This document shows, piece by piece, positions 1 through 12,049 of a DNA stretch of 64,000 nucleotides. Each line of letters opens with the position of its first letter. Position 1 is the first letter of the stretch. The DNA lies in NCBI GenBank assembly GCA_039619475.1, contig CM077115.1, positions 62,688,864 through 62,752,863 on the forward strand. Direction: 5' to 3'. The notes beneath the pieces are model-generated. The model ran no database searches. It worked only from the letters and a program-made list of their open reading frames with translations, and had not been told where the DNA came from. Source of the stretch: Icerya purchasi (lineage: Eukaryota > Arthropoda > Insecta > Hemiptera > Monophlebidae). The position numbers and the translations under genes were made by a program.

Positions 1-2600
1 AAAGCCACAATAAAAAGCCTAATTGAAGCAGCGAACAACCGGGAAATCTAGCCAATTAGTGATCGTCCACGCGCAGATGCCTGCCCAGAAGAAGAAGAAG
101 AGATAATTATTATTATTATTATTTTTAGGATTTCATACATGTAATGTACGAAATCCAAATAAGATAGTTGCGAAACGAGGGCAATATTCAATTATGCAAT
201 TGACTTATAAAATTCGAAATTGGATCATAAATTATAATTAAGATTTTCTTTAAGGCAATCTATAATTTCGAGCTAACCGATTATCCTAAAAAACCGTCAA
301 GAATATTTAATATGGAATTTAAAACTTCTTTAAAAATCATCCTTATAAAATTCATAACTCATCGCCAGAAAACCCTTTAAAAGTGTGAAATACAAAATAT
401 AAAACCAGACGCGGAAGCTCTTTCATAAAAGCAAAATATTACGGTTAAAGAATTATTTTACCCTCCTCCCATGGAGACTTAAAACAGGAAAAAAAAAATG
501 TTTACGTAAGCAACAGCTCGAGAAAAAAGTAGAGAAAACCAAAACGTGTTTCAAATATATGCATAAATAACCGCTTTATAGGAAAACTATAACCGAGCTT
601 ACAATTTTATATTTAGGCTCCCGGGGGGCGCCTTAAGCTCGAATGTTTTGAAATTTTTTTTTTTTTCCAGTCATGCGATATATCGTTGGAAAGATCGCTG
701 TTTGTCGGGAACGAAACCGCATTTCATTTCCTCAACGGAACTTTCGAAGTTGGCGAAAAGTTTAAAAAAGCACGAAAGATAATGTGTTTGCCTCTTTTAG
801 TCGCACGAAGAATCAGATTCCTATAAATCCAGTGAAATAGGTGCTAGATTATTTTCTCGTAAATAATCCACTCCATTAGACAAAATTTGCATCTGAAATA
901 ACAACGTTGAGTGATGCAATCAGGTTAAATATTTCGTCATACTGTATAAAATTTTACAAAACATTCTATTTTAACTCAAGTAAATTGCACAATCTGGATT
1001 ATTTGCCATTTGTCTGCTTTAAATATACATAATAGGTTAGGTTATTACTGTACATAATGGTGATGTAGCTTCTTTTAAGTTACGCTTCTGCGATGTGGCG
1101 TTCAATTAGAAATTGACAATTTAAACAATTGAAAATCGATAAGGTGCGCAGGTGTACATTAAAAGCGTGTCGTTAGACGAAATTTATAAAGCTCGATTGG
1201 AAACTTAATTTTTTCATATTTGCCAGATTGAATTTTAGAGCGGGCGGATGAATTTTACTATAAAAATGTCGTACGCACTTTTGACTATTGCTAATCACGA
1301 TTATAGACAGCTGCAATTTACGGATAGTGAAGACAGGTATGGGCGTGTAAAGCATCATCTTTTATTTTAGCTAAAGGAGCGATTTCGCACCTAAGCGGCA
1401 TCATTTTCGGCAGCGATGAGCGGCTGTACCTGTTTAGAGACAGACCACTGAGTTATCACGGCCGGTTTTATGTCTTTCAATGATGTCCAGGTGATGCGTT
1501 TTACGTTTGTTTAGTCTGGAACACCCAACCGTTAGCCTTAAGAGATGAGCAAAAGAGGGTGGACGTCCACAGACCTGGACTCATATCCCGATACAAAAAC
1601 TGAAAAAAATCCTGCCAAGCAAGTTATCAGAGCTGAATTCGACGTTAACATTTTTTACTAAAAATTTTTAATAATTTTACACTGTAGGGTTTTTTGTTAT
1701 TTTTTTCTGTACTATAGTATTATGCACAGTATGTAATTACATACTCTATGATAGTTACAGTGTATTAGTTAACTTGGAAGATATGGTCTGATGAGCAATT
1801 TTACGTATGCGTTTGTTAAAAAAAAGTTATTAATGAAATCTTTTTTAATATTTCCAACATACTTCATATAGAAAATAAAGAGACGTCGAAATAATAAAAT
1901 GTTTGAATTGTTTCGCTATAAGCCTTTTTTAAATAAAAACAAAAAATTAAATATTTGAAAAGTTTCAGTTTATTAAATTGCAAAATATTGTTTTAGCATA
2001 TTTCACGGTACATCATCAGTATTGATGATGCGTGCTCGGGAAACCTTATCAGATATACCGGAAATATGGTGAATTCGTCACAAGTTTAAATACATTCTAT
2101 CGTTTGACTGTTAGATATAAGAATTTGAATTAACTTTTTTTTCCTTATGTTTCCTCTAGGAGTTGCACAGTCAATTGGTCGCCGATTGTTGTGCTGTCAA
2201 TAACGATTGGTTTAGAGTATCAAGTTTTATGGTTTTATTTTTCAAATGCAACGGAGCGTTATGTAAATGACGTAAGTAACTTAAAAATAAAAGTAAAAAG
2301 CCTAAGTAATCTATACTGTTTCGAAATAAACAGAACAAAAAGTGGTAAGCACTAGAAAACAACGCGTAAAATATATAAACAATATAAGGCGTTACCTATT
2401 CTCTCGACACTAAATTAAAACTATCATCAAGGCCAACAGTAGCCTTTATAATAAATTAATCAGTCGTAGTTATTCAATAGTATCGTCGGTATATATTAAA
2501 ACCGGCAATAAAATTTACGTAGGACAATTTACGATAAAGAAAAAGATATAATGTCGCCAATAAAAATTAGTAATATTTAAAGATCTTTAGCAGCTAAACA
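1..2600. other. Downstream flank, no gene recognised
   Basis: This AT-rich stretch lies 3' of the host gene. It contains a short ATT microsatellite near 105-122 and several homopolymer runs. No open frame here resembles a known family, and the few ORFs of about 60 codons are compatible with chance. A small dyad (catcatcag...tgatgatg) lies near 2013-2030. Confidence 0.5.
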
Positions 2601-2632
2601 GACTGTTTAAAATAAATACACACTTTTGGATT

Positions 2633-2676
2633 GGGTAACGTCCTTAGCCGACATGCTCAAAAAAAAAAAAAAAAAA
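2633..2676 (+). mobile_element. Solo 3' tail of a non-LTR retrotransposon
   Basis: The sequence gggtaacgtccttagccgac followed by atgctc runs straight into an A-tract. The same arrangement (gggt...ccttag..ggcgtgtcca) recurs at about 6265-6300 and, more diverged, at 19660-19741. I read it as the polyadenylated end of a heavily 5'-truncated element. Confidence 0.4.
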
Positions 2677-2718
2677 TATACCGCTTCACATCTAAAATCG
2701 AAGAACACTTAAAAATTC

Positions 2719-2915
2719 ATTTAATTCATAATGTATTTCGGTTTTATCAAATTCTGCACAAAATTATTATATCGTCGAGTTTAATTTTTTTTTTTTTATT
2801 TTATTTTATCTGTAAATTGCGCGTGTAAAATGAAATAAAAAAAAATAAATAAACTCATCGATATAATAATTTCGTACAAAATTTGATAAAACCGAAATAC
2901 ATAATGAATTTAAAA
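2719..2915. repeat. Long imperfect inverted repeat (hairpin/MITE-like)
   Basis: The left arm at about 2719-2788 contains atgtatttcggttttatcaa. It pairs with the right arm at about 2843-2915, which contains ttgataaaaccgaaatacat. Each arm is about 70 bp and the spacer is AT-rich. This fits a small non-autonomous DNA element or a snap-back duplication. No clear target-site duplication was found. Confidence 0.7.
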
Positions 2916-3008
2916 GATATTTTAACCAATAATCCTCAGGCCCTATGGTGACTACTATGCGACTTAACAGAAATAATAATAATCCTTTTTTCCATTTTTA
3001 TCATGCCG

Positions 3009-3009
<1 letters not shown>

Positions 3010-3065
<56 letters not shown>
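3010..3065. repeat. (TA)n microsatellite
   Basis: An uninterrupted TA dinucleotide tract of about 56 bp. Confidence 0.95.
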
Positions 3066-3072
<7 letters not shown>

Positions 3073-4037
3073 CACATGTTTACCATTTGCTGAACTTATT
3101 ATTTTATAATCATTTTACGAGTTTACTATAATATGATTATATTATTATAAAGTTCACGGTATTTTGAGGTTTCCATTATCATTATGAAATGTTACGTGAA
3201 TATGAAACCACTTTTGATCTTTTTAAATTTACCTAACGTTAATAATAAACTTTTTATAAAAAACGTACTGAACATATACATCTTGTTTGTTAATTAATTA
3301 ATGAAAATAATAAAAACTTTAAGCAACAAACATTTAAATTAAATATAAATAAATATTCTAGAAACCTTTGCAGGAACATGTACGCTATCTTTTAGGAAAA
3401 GGAAATAACAACACATATTAATAAAGATAAAAGTATAGTACAAATTAGTCTGGCTTATGGGACCCGAATTATTGCCAATAACTCCTGCTTGAGGAAAGAA
3501 TAACCAAAGGAATATTAGTAAAAATGTAGAAAATATCAATAAATTAATTTTTTTGAGGGAGGCCTAAATTATATTTTTTGATCATATTCAGATATCTTAA
3601 GTCCGTCGTAGATCTCTTTAGGAATGTTGTTTTTTTTCCTTTTTCTAGCTAAATACTTTACATTTATTTTTACTAGTATGTGTTGTTATTTTCTCTTTTC
3701 TAGTACTAAAGATAGAGCATTTATTTTACTGAAAACATTTCTAGAGTACTGATTTTAAATGTACGTTGTAGTGTTTATAATGTTCATTCGATAAATTACG
3801 CCGTTTCGTACTACGTTCCCTCCGTTTTAACTCTATACGCAAGAAGTCATTGTGATTGATGCTTGATTATTTGAAGGCCTTTTGACATAAATATCACATA
3901 TCAAGGTGGCTTTGATATCTACCTGCAATTTGGTAAGCAGGTTTGATTTAGACTGCAACAAGGTGTGCAGACTCGGACTTACAAAATTTAATTGTAAATG
4001 AGTTTTTGCAGTTCAGTAATCTGAATGTTCGTCTAAA

Positions 4038-4043
4038 TTTATT
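4038..4043 (-). promoter_or_regulatory. Candidate poly(A) signal of the EPHX4-like gene
   Basis: On the minus strand this reads AATAAA, about 215 bases after the host stop codon. It is the first canonical hexamer I found downstream of the stop. The sequence is so AT-rich that chance occurrence is likely. Confidence 0.35.
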
Positions 4044-4257
4044 TTTTAATCTTAAGGAGAAGGTAATCTTTTGAAACAGCAATTATCGATGAAGTAGGTT
4101 AGATGGAAATTTTCACGGTTTAGCTGGGTACATAAGATTATTGCATTATGTACAGAATATAATGATTTATGTTATAAATTGTATTTATAAATGACAGTAT
4201 AAACATGTATTCATATACACATATACATATTAAATTTTTGGGCAACATAAAAGAGGA

Positions 4258-4643
4258 TTAATCGATTTTTTCTGGTACATAGTCATCTTCTTCTTTTTTC
4301 TTACCGGCTTCGGTATCTATAAACCTGTATGACGTTTGTTGTAGCGATACGACCAGATCCGTCTCACCATTGACGAAGTATTGTACGGCTCTGTTGAAAA
4401 AGTCCACTCTGTAGATATCTTCGTGCGGATTATGATCTCCTCTGAGCTCTTCTGTTTTCAGATTAGGAATTTTCAAAGATATCGTCTCGTAAACGTCTGG
4501 ATCTATGAATGTATCGCCATCACTGTAAAGGGCTAAACCTTCGGGAAAATCAGTATTTTTCGGCAGCTTGTATCCGAACACTGTGTACAATAACAACTTC
4601 CTGAAATTCGCTCTGAAATAATTTAGTCCGTATGTGAAAGATC
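4258..4643 (-). CDS. EPHX4-like coding exon 6 (last): acid and histidine residues, C-terminus
   Basis: This terminal exon encodes residues 318-444, then TAA at 4260-4258. The 3' splice site reads TTTTTAG before GATC, and its first two bases complete a Gly codon begun in exon 5. It starts with the end of the cap region (YGLNYFRANF), which aligns with the Tyr-containing cap segment of EPHX proteins. It then supplies strand beta-6 with SDGDTF (Asp360, matching the acid of GENDAF in EPHX4) and GDHNPH (His387, matching the catalytic His). The tail after about residue 430 is rich in Lys, Glu and Asp (KKKEEDD) and extends beyond the usual family end. There is no frameshift. The 16.2-kb intron before it is packed with retrotransposon debris. 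Confidence 0.85.
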
Positions 4644-5344
4644 CTAAAAAGTAAAAAAAGCAACAATCAAAAATTTAATCGATTATCACCTTGATTGCTA
4701 ACGCTTCTTGTTTCGAATAAAACGCATAAATCGATGCAAATTACACCAAGGAGACATGAAAAAGAGCTTAAAATGTCCGTGAGCACGGAAGAAAAATTTG
4801 CTGATGCTGACCGATCTGTGTCATACAATTTTTTTTCAGATCGTAAAAGTTCACCATCTCGCTCCAAGAATCAGTATTGTAATATTGGCTATTGGTCTGC
4901 CCTCATTCCACAGCGATATTTAGCGAATGACAGAGTATCAGAATTTTCTGATCTCTTCTAGAACCGATCGGCAAAATATACGGCATTACATCTGTTCGAA
5001 AGAGGTTTTACGTACATTTTCTCTCTCAGATATGAAACACGTTCCCCAATTAGCTTTTCATTTATTTCAACAACTTAGGTTCTGCATTAGAATTCGTTAC
5101 CGAAGATTGAGTAAGGGAATTTCACAATGCTCAGGATTGAAGACTACTTGCTAGCATTATTGATAAGCTAGTAAATCGGATACCTGGAAAATTGTGATAG
5201 GAAATTTTCACCTTTTCATGTACTGATTTAAAAAATAGATTAGAATTTAAAATATACAAATCATAGAGTAGTTTCAAACAATGTTATGTCAGATAAGTTA
5301 AAAATGTACTAACTTTGGTTAGATGTTTACCTATTTTCCTTTCG

Positions 5345-5690
5345 TAACAATCAATCCTTTTATCTGTCTGTACAACCTAGTCTTCCTTCTAATATCTGGT
5401 GTTCTTTGAGTTTCCTTCACTTCCCCGTTCTGTTGTCATTTCTATGATTCGCTTGCGTTTTGGCAATTCTGCTCTCCCTTCCTCTCGTTTTTGCTATTCC
5501 CTTGTCTCCTCTCCAAATTGTCCTCTCTATCTCAATGAAGCGGTGGTTTGCGACGCCAATCACATCTTTTTTGAATATCCATTCCTTTCTGTCGAACGTT
5601 GTATTCTATATTCTTGTCCGCTGAAGCTCAAGCTTCCTGCGCCTTACTGTGCATCTTATATTTTGTCCTTCCCTCTCAACATCTATTATT
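5345..5690 (+). mobile_element. 5'-truncated non-LTR retrotransposon, ORF2 C-terminal tail
   Basis: The plus frame encodes RLRFGNSALPSSRF..., then CDANHIFFEYP and APYCASYILSFP. Related peptides occur at 18.9-19.2 kb (GDANHILFEC), 45.9-46.1 kb (CDANHIFFKCPAL) and 50.0-50.4 kb (CDANHIFFECSAL). This is the zinc-knuckle-like C-terminus found after the RNase H domain of jockey/R1/I-group ORF2. The copy is 5'-truncated and decayed. It abuts the poly(T) start of an opposite-strand element at about 5689. Confidence 0.7.
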
Positions 5691-5860
5691 TTTTTTTTTT
5701 TTTTTATAAATAAATAAGTTGTGAGTCTTACTGGGCAAGTATGCCCGTTGCGTGAGTGCCCAACACTCTTATTATCGTTTATTATAGTAAACAAAATTAC
5801 AATTAATCATTCTTACTACTTAGATCGAACGTATTAAACCAAAAAAATAAAAATAAAATA
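5689..5860 (-). mobile_element. Short 3' end of a minus-strand retroelement
   Basis: A T-tract at 5689-5705 (poly(A) on the minus strand) is followed by a GC-richer stretch containing gcaagtatgcccgttgcgtg, unlike the flanking intron. This looks like a 3' UTR plus poly(A) of a truncated retrotransposon. There is no coding evidence. Confidence 0.4.
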
Positions 5861-5869
5861 TATCAATCG

Positions 5870-6260
5870 ACGCAAATATATATATATATATGAATTACAC
5901 AGTAATACACCCATACACAGCAGCCGCTTATATATTGGACACATTGCATACATTAATGTACAGGGGGAAAAAAAAGAAAAGGAAACTGGTAAATAGATGG
6001 TCTAAAAGAGCCCTAAAAAATGCAGCAATAATAATAAAGGGAAACGAGGATGCAGCAAAATTCCTTAATCTTTGCACCATTCTTTCAACCACTTCCTCAC
6101 TTCCCTCTTCCATACACCAATTTGTTTTTCGTTTATTATGTGACTGGGCATAGTACTCATTAATTTAATTAAAACCGAATTATTCATCCGTTAGTTCCTT
6201 TATATTGTCCATATTTGACCGAATCAAAATTTAACTGACGGCTCTTTTCTTTCTTGCTGT
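5870..6260 (-). mobile_element. 5'-truncated second copy of the 8.6-14.0 kb L1/CR1-like element
   Basis: The sequence at about 6080-6200 (ccacttcc...acaccaat...attaatttaatta) closely matches the 3' coding end of the large element at about 8875-8975. The minus-strand peptide ending WLKEWCKE there corresponds to VVERMVQRL here in a shifted frame. Both copies end in TA-rich tracts (here 5874-5890). Only the last few dozen codons and the 3' UTR remain. Confidence 0.65.
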
Positions 6261-6264
6261 TTCT

Positions 6265-6310
6265 GGGTGTAGGTCCTTAGCTGGCGTGTCCAAAGGGGGA
6301 TTGAAAAACA
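6265..6310 (+). mobile_element. Retrotransposon 3' tail remnant
   Basis: The sequence gtccttagctggcgtgtcca, then a G-run and an A-rich stretch, is the same terminal block seen at 2633-2676 and 19660-19741. It is probably the end of a plus-strand, 5'-truncated copy. Confidence 0.35.
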
Positions 6311-6547
6311 AAAAAAACAAAAAAACAATTAACCTATATTTTTCTATGTATACATACGCGCGATAAGAAATAATGGAATGTTACTTTTTTTTTTTTCTGA
6401 TGAATTTAACAATCAAACTAAAACATAAAAATACGTCTGAATTGTAGTAGATATATGACTATATTAAAGCCAATACGAATGCAGAAGAGAAGAAAAATAT
6501 ATAATCTTTCGGACTAAAATATAACCAAGCAATTGAAGAGCTTCAAA

Positions 6548-6549
<2 letters not shown>

Positions 6550-6589
<40 letters not shown>

Positions 6590-6597
6590 GTATATAT
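6550..6597. repeat. (TA)n microsatellite
   Basis: A TA tract of about 45 bp with a small CACATG interruption near its right end. Confidence 0.9.
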
Positions 6598-6690
6598 ATT
6601 AATAATAAGATTATGTAAAGCAATCTAAGATGATGTTCTAGCTCGAATTGGTAAAATCCATCAACGTCAACACACAATTTAGCATAATAA

Positions 6691-6805
6691 TTATGACAAA
6701 AATAAATTTTAATACTTATTAACAATCATACATATAATTTTTAAATCCCCAACATTATATACGTATATAATAGTTAATAAGTGTTAAAATTTATTTTTGT
6801 CATAA
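6691..6805. repeat. Near-perfect 33-bp inverted repeat
   Basis: The left arm at 6691-6723 (ttatgacaaaaataaatttt...) and right arm at 6773-6805 are reverse complements with one mismatch, separated by about 49 bp. It is a candidate MITE or hairpin-forming insertion. No protein signal is present. Confidence 0.8.
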
Positions 6806-6949
6806 CTATATTGTTAACAATGAGTGTAAATAATAAATACAGTGTTAGCATAATAAGCCGAGCCATACACAAAAAATCACCCTCTTCAGTATCTACAAGT
6901 ATCGTCATCAATGTTTCTATACATTAGTCCAATTACTTTCCTGATTCCC

Positions 6950-8570
6950 TTCTTCGCAAAGATATATTAAGATTCCCAAGAAAGAATCCCACTTTAACTT
7001 TACTTCATTAAATGATAAACCATGCAACAAATCTATTGCTACGAACGAACTCACAAGTGCAATAAGAAATATTAAACTTTCATGTCGTGGTTCTTATGAA
7101 AAGTGCATGCACTTATGCTTCAAAAAGACCAGATTTAGCAATTACTCATCTACCATCTACTTTCAACCAAGTTTGAACCTCTGATACTTTTCTTGTAAAA
7201 TGAAAAACCGTCAAAGTCATACCTATTTCCAAATAAAATGCAAATCCTCTCTCTATGACCAAATATCGATCTATCTCTTGAACCTCGGTTATTTGCAAAA
7301 ATTCAGAAAGAATAATGAACAACCGTCTGCTAAGGATAACAGAAACTAATCAACTCGTATCAGATACTCAAAGCAGTTTACCAATCGGAAGATATGCCAT
7401 TGATCATTAAATATTTTAAGAAATAATATTCAAGAATTGTTTTCAAAAAAATACGTTTCTTCTAGCCGTAGTTTTCGATTTGTCAAAAGCGTTTCATCCG
7501 ACCTGGAAACACAAAAAAATACTGTTTACAATTCACAGTTTCGGCCTTCGAGAACATTTGCCACATTTCATCGAGAACTTCTTAACTTCAGAGAAATCCT
7601 CTGTTCGAATCGGCAATACTACTTCTTCATTAAGAAGCTTCATAGTGTCCCGTAGAGCTTTGTCCCAAGCCTTACATTGTTTAACATTGCCATCAATGCA
7701 ATTGTAAAAAAAAAAAATCAGCTCCAGTAGGAAGTACACTACTTGCTGATGACCTCAAAACCTTCATGGCCACACAAATGTCCATAGGAGAATAGATTCG
7801 ACAAAACATTATCGACAAGGTTTTTTCGGTTGGTCCAATAAAAACGGTTTCCAATTTTCAGCTATTAAGTCAATTGCGATTCGCTTTTGTCGCACCCAGG
7901 GATGTCCGCATAACACACAACTTTCCACGAACTATTAACTTACACGTTCGTCAAACACAGCGGAGTACTTACGCTTAATTTTCGAGGCTGTTATGGAAAC
8001 AGCACGTCAACCTGGTTAAATTGCATAAATAGATTAAAAATCATAAAAAAAGCTCTCACACTACTTATGGTTCTGATCGGCCATCGTTAAGTACACTATT
8101 CGCTGCTAAATTCACAAATTGATTACGGTATCGCTGCGTACAGTTCTGATAATCCCATTCTTCTGCGATCATTAAACTCCACTTGCCAAGCAGCAGTCAG
8201 ACTTATAATAGGAGTTTTTACAGCATATCTGATTGGCAGCATCTTATACGAGGCCGGCGAATTGTCGTTAGAATTATGTAGACATCACACTTTATTTACT
8301 TCTCTCATCGTATTACAGTTAATCCACGTTTACCTCCGTACGCTATTTCAAGCCCTTTTGCATCTTCTCCTTCGAATTCATTATTTCATCATCAAAAACA
8401 CGAAATATGCTTTCTTCCATGAAAATAAACTTTACCTCCACCTTGTCCATTTCCTCTCGATGGTTTTCCTCCGTTGTCTAAACATTTCCACTGATTTCTA
8501 CCTATTCAATATGTTCAAAAATAAATACGCCACTCCAACTGCTTCAAGAGTATTTCCCTTACATTGAAAA
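6950..8570 (+). pseudogene. Degenerate reverse transcriptase (non-LTR ORF2)
   Basis: Fragments spread over three plus frames follow RT order. A diverged YRSISL-like motif lies near 7255-7275 and FDLSKAFHPTW near 7470-7505. A motif resembling LLADDLKTF, the catalytic YADD box, lies near 7735-7770. Thumb and post-RT sequence includes QIDYGIAAYSSDNP and CQAAVRLIIGVFTA near 8105-8225. Many stops and frameshifts separate them, and an A-tract interrupts the region just before the ADD box. The order and motifs fit the jockey/I/R1 group. The element is long dead. Confidence 0.75.
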
Positions 8571-8849
8571 ATGATCGTTTATTCGATTTCGGTACAAACT
8601 TATACATACTTATTATAACATCGAAATTATATATACCTTAATTAATATATTGCTTAGTAAATATATATATATAACTTGTATATATGTGAAAAGAAAAAAG
8701 AAAAACCATACACATACCTGCATTCACTCTGAAAGTCATATATACATAAGAGGGGAGACACAAAAACAACAACACAGAATACCTGTTATATCCGTAAGTA
8801 CATGATTGAAAACTGTCTAGGAGTGAGGAATTCGGACGCAGTTTGTTTT

Positions 8850-11838
8850 TTATTCTTTGCACCATTCCTTCAGCCATTTCACCACTTCCTTTTTCCACAC
8901 ACCAATACTGTTTTCGTTTGTAATATGATTGGGGATAATGCTCATTAATTTAATTAAGACCGAATCATCTATGTTATCAATTCGTAGATTTGCCCCTCTA
9001 GGGTATATGTAATATATATTATTTTGATTTCTTGTTATTCGAGTTTTTGGCCTAGTTGGTAACCTTATATTCTTGATATTATATTCGAGTAACCTGTAAT
9101 AGTAGTAGTACATCTTTGGCGACATTTCATCATTTTCCTTCCACCATGTTGATCTCGAGTCACATTTCGCCTCCAGTAGGGAAGTATAATTTTAAGACAC
9201 CGTTTCTGAATTTTACCTATTTTATTGATTTCCGTTTTCTTAGTCTCTCCCCATATTTGGATTCCATATAGAATTCTAGACATAATTATTGCATTGTAGT
9301 AAATACGTAGTGTTTTATATGATAGCACCTGCTTTAGTTTGTATAAAGCTGGAATTGTCTGTTTTATTTTCGAATTTAGGACTTGAACGTGCTTTTTCCA
9401 GCTCAAGGATCTATCAATATATATTCCTAAATATTTAAAATCTTTTACATTTTCAAAAGGTGGACATAAACAGGAAAGTGAGTTATTCGTTTCATGAAGT
9501 TCGTGTAAGCATTCGTTATTATGAAGAATGATTCGCGGGTCGCGACTCTTATGTTTAGTACTGTTTCGGATATGTGACAATTTAGATTTATTTATATTTA
9601 CACATAACCTCCTATCATGGTGCCCAGTTACTAAAATTATCTATATCCTCTTGCAGTAATTTTTCCGCTACTTCTATACTTTTATTTTCAATTAACAGCG
9701 CAATGTTATCAGCAAAAACATACACCTTTGCATTTTTAATGTGCCCGTGTAATGAGTTAGTGTATATTAGAAATAGGATAGGAGCAAGTATAGTTCCCTG
9801 ACCTACCCCAAATCGAATATTTTTTTCATTACTGTTACTCCCTGCGATTTTTACTACACTTTTTCTGTTTTTTATATAATTTTTAAACCACATTAGTTGA
9901 TTATTTAGAATACCCAGATTTTCTAAGTCATTAATCAGTAAATCGTGATCAACTAAGTCAAACGCTTTTGTTAGATCAATGAAGGTAATTATAAATTGGT
10001 TCCCCATCGACAGTCCCATATTTATCTTATTTATCATCGTTCTTAATAACGTTATCGTGGACTTTTTTTCTCTAAACCGGTGTTGATTTTCATAAAGTAG
10101 GTTGTTTTTTTCCAAATAGTTTCTTAAATGTTTATCAACGTATCGTTCTAAAATTTTCCCTATTACTGATATTATTGTTATAGGACGGTAATTTTCGCAT
10201 TGATTTTGCACTCGTTTTTTATAGATCGGTCTAATAATACCTTTTTTGATCCCATCTGGAGTACACGCTTCCTTTATAGAGCAATTGATCATGCTAGTTA
10301 AAATAGGAGTAAAAATATTTATATTTTGTTTAATGTCTTTTACCCTAACTTCGTCCCATCCAGGAGCCTTATTTACTTTTAGATCTTTTATTATTGTTTC
10401 TATATGAGTTGAATTTGCAGGTGGAATATAAAATGAAGACATGGTAGAATTATTGAAGTTATTTTATTCAGTAACTGTGTGTCACATTTATGTCTGAGCT
10501 CTTCAACTGAACGTGAGAAGTACTCACTAAATTGTTCAGTTACTATTGTAGTGTTTTCAAAATGTTTTATGACAAAGTTATCAATTGATGTTTTGTTTTT
10601 TTTATTCGCAATATTATTGATTATGCACCATGTTTTTTTGCTATCATTGTTAGCTAACACTATTTGCTTTTGATAATATTTCTGTTTAGCGTTCCTTATT
10701 TCTGTTTTTACTACAATTTCGATATTTCCTGAATAATTTTTTATATCGAATACTAGTTCTACTTCCTTTACTGAGTTTAAAGTACTGATCCCTGATTTTC
10801 ATAAAATTTATTATTTTTTGGTTCATCCATTCATTTTTAGGATCGTATTTAGTTACCTTTTTACCCTCATTTATTCCCAGTTTACATTCTTTATATATAC
10901 TTTTAAAAACTGAGTGTATGTGATCGTATATGCCTTCTGACGTTGTAATGCTTCTCGCCTCATTCCAGTTGTATTCAACAATTTTTTTTTGCAAATTTTT
11001 TTCATCAAAAACGTATTTAAGGGAATTTTTAACCTGAAAATTTTTCCTATTCGAGATATCAAATGCACAACAGATGATGTAGTGGTCAGATATTTTCGTA
11101 TTTATTATTCCCGCAGTAATTTCATTTGTATTGTATTTCATAAATATGTGTTATCTATGCATGACTGAGTCATCCTGTCTATACGATCTTCCTCTCTCGT
11201 AATTCCACTTATTAGTTGAACTCCGCCTGCTCCAGAAATTACATTTAAAAAGTTCTCCACTTATGAATTATGAAGCAATAAGTCTATGTTAAAGTCACCG
11301 CAAATTAGGAAATTGTCTTTGTTCTTTAATTTCTTTAAGAGTGTTGCGATTTCTTTTATGAATTCGCCTACGTTTTTGCTCGGTGTTCGATATATAGCAA
11401 TTAAACCTAAAGGAATATTTTCTCCTATATCTATATCAGCCGACACAACAGATCCATACTTGACCTATTTTTTACTTCCTGAATATTGCATTTGAATTTA
11501 TTATTTACAAATACAAGTATTCCCCCATTGTACCCCATTGGTCTTTGAAGTCCATAACTCATGTAACCTGCTATATTATATAAATTTAATTCATTCTCTC
11601 TTATATTTATTTCTGTTAATACAATAACGCTTAATGTTGTCTTGTGTATGTAACTTATAAATTCATCCCAATTTCGCCTAACACTTCTTATGTTTAAGTG
11701 CAATACGTGAAAATATTCGGTATTCATTTTTAGTGGATTGTTTAGTTTAATTACATTGTTTATACTGTCAGTCCATTTTTTGAAATCGCTATAATTCATG
11801 CAGTTGTGTTTACCCCAGTTTCGCATTAGTGGAATCAT
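8850..11838 (-). pseudogene. ORF2 of the L1/CR1-like element: endonuclease and RT, broken
   Basis: Endonuclease motifs come first: LNIRSVRRNWDEF near 11690, LTEINI near 11610, CGDFNIDLL near 11300 and ISDHYIICC near 11080. The RT follows: NYRPITIISVIGKILERY near 10170, FIDLTKAFDLVDHDLL near 9970, GVGQGTILAPILFLIY near 9800 and YVFADNIALL near 9700. The thumb has a diverged KYLGIYIDRSLSWKKH near 9400. The second Asp of the catalytic FADD box is Asn. Frame changes occur near 11.44, 11.2, 10.67, 10.43, 9.6 and 9.1 kb. The 3' coding end reads WLKEWCKE before the stop at 8850. The reading frame was once about 1000 codons, typical for this group. Confidence 0.85.
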
Positions 11839-12049
11839 ATTTGAGATGTGAATTTATTTATAAATATGTTCAGGAAAACGAAGAATTTGGATGAAGAGGA
11901 AACACACTTGCTCACATATACCCAGCCTATTAACTAACAATTTGAAGATTGCAAACCATAAACTTATATACATAATCGACAGTGCGATCTTAACATAATT
12001 TAATAATATATAACATAGGAGTACATGCATTTTGTGTGACATCGTGATA

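Larger units (their letters stand above)
2921..4257. other. Host gene 3' flank
   Basis: Apart from the TA microsatellite at 3010-3065 and a possible poly(A) signal at 4038-4043, I see no coding or repeat signature here. The part nearest 4257 should include the 3' UTR of the host gene. Confidence 0.45.

Noticed and set aside
2007..2035. Hammerhead ribozyme at the ctgatgatgtaccgtgaaa (reverse strand) motif
   Set aside because: CTGATGA and GAAA are present, but the intervening bases do not form stem II. It is kept only as a weak part of a finding.
4695..5154. Overlapping plus-strand ORFs of 88 and 75 codons
   Set aside because: No family motif, no splice context and ordinary residue composition for AT-rich intron; considered chance.
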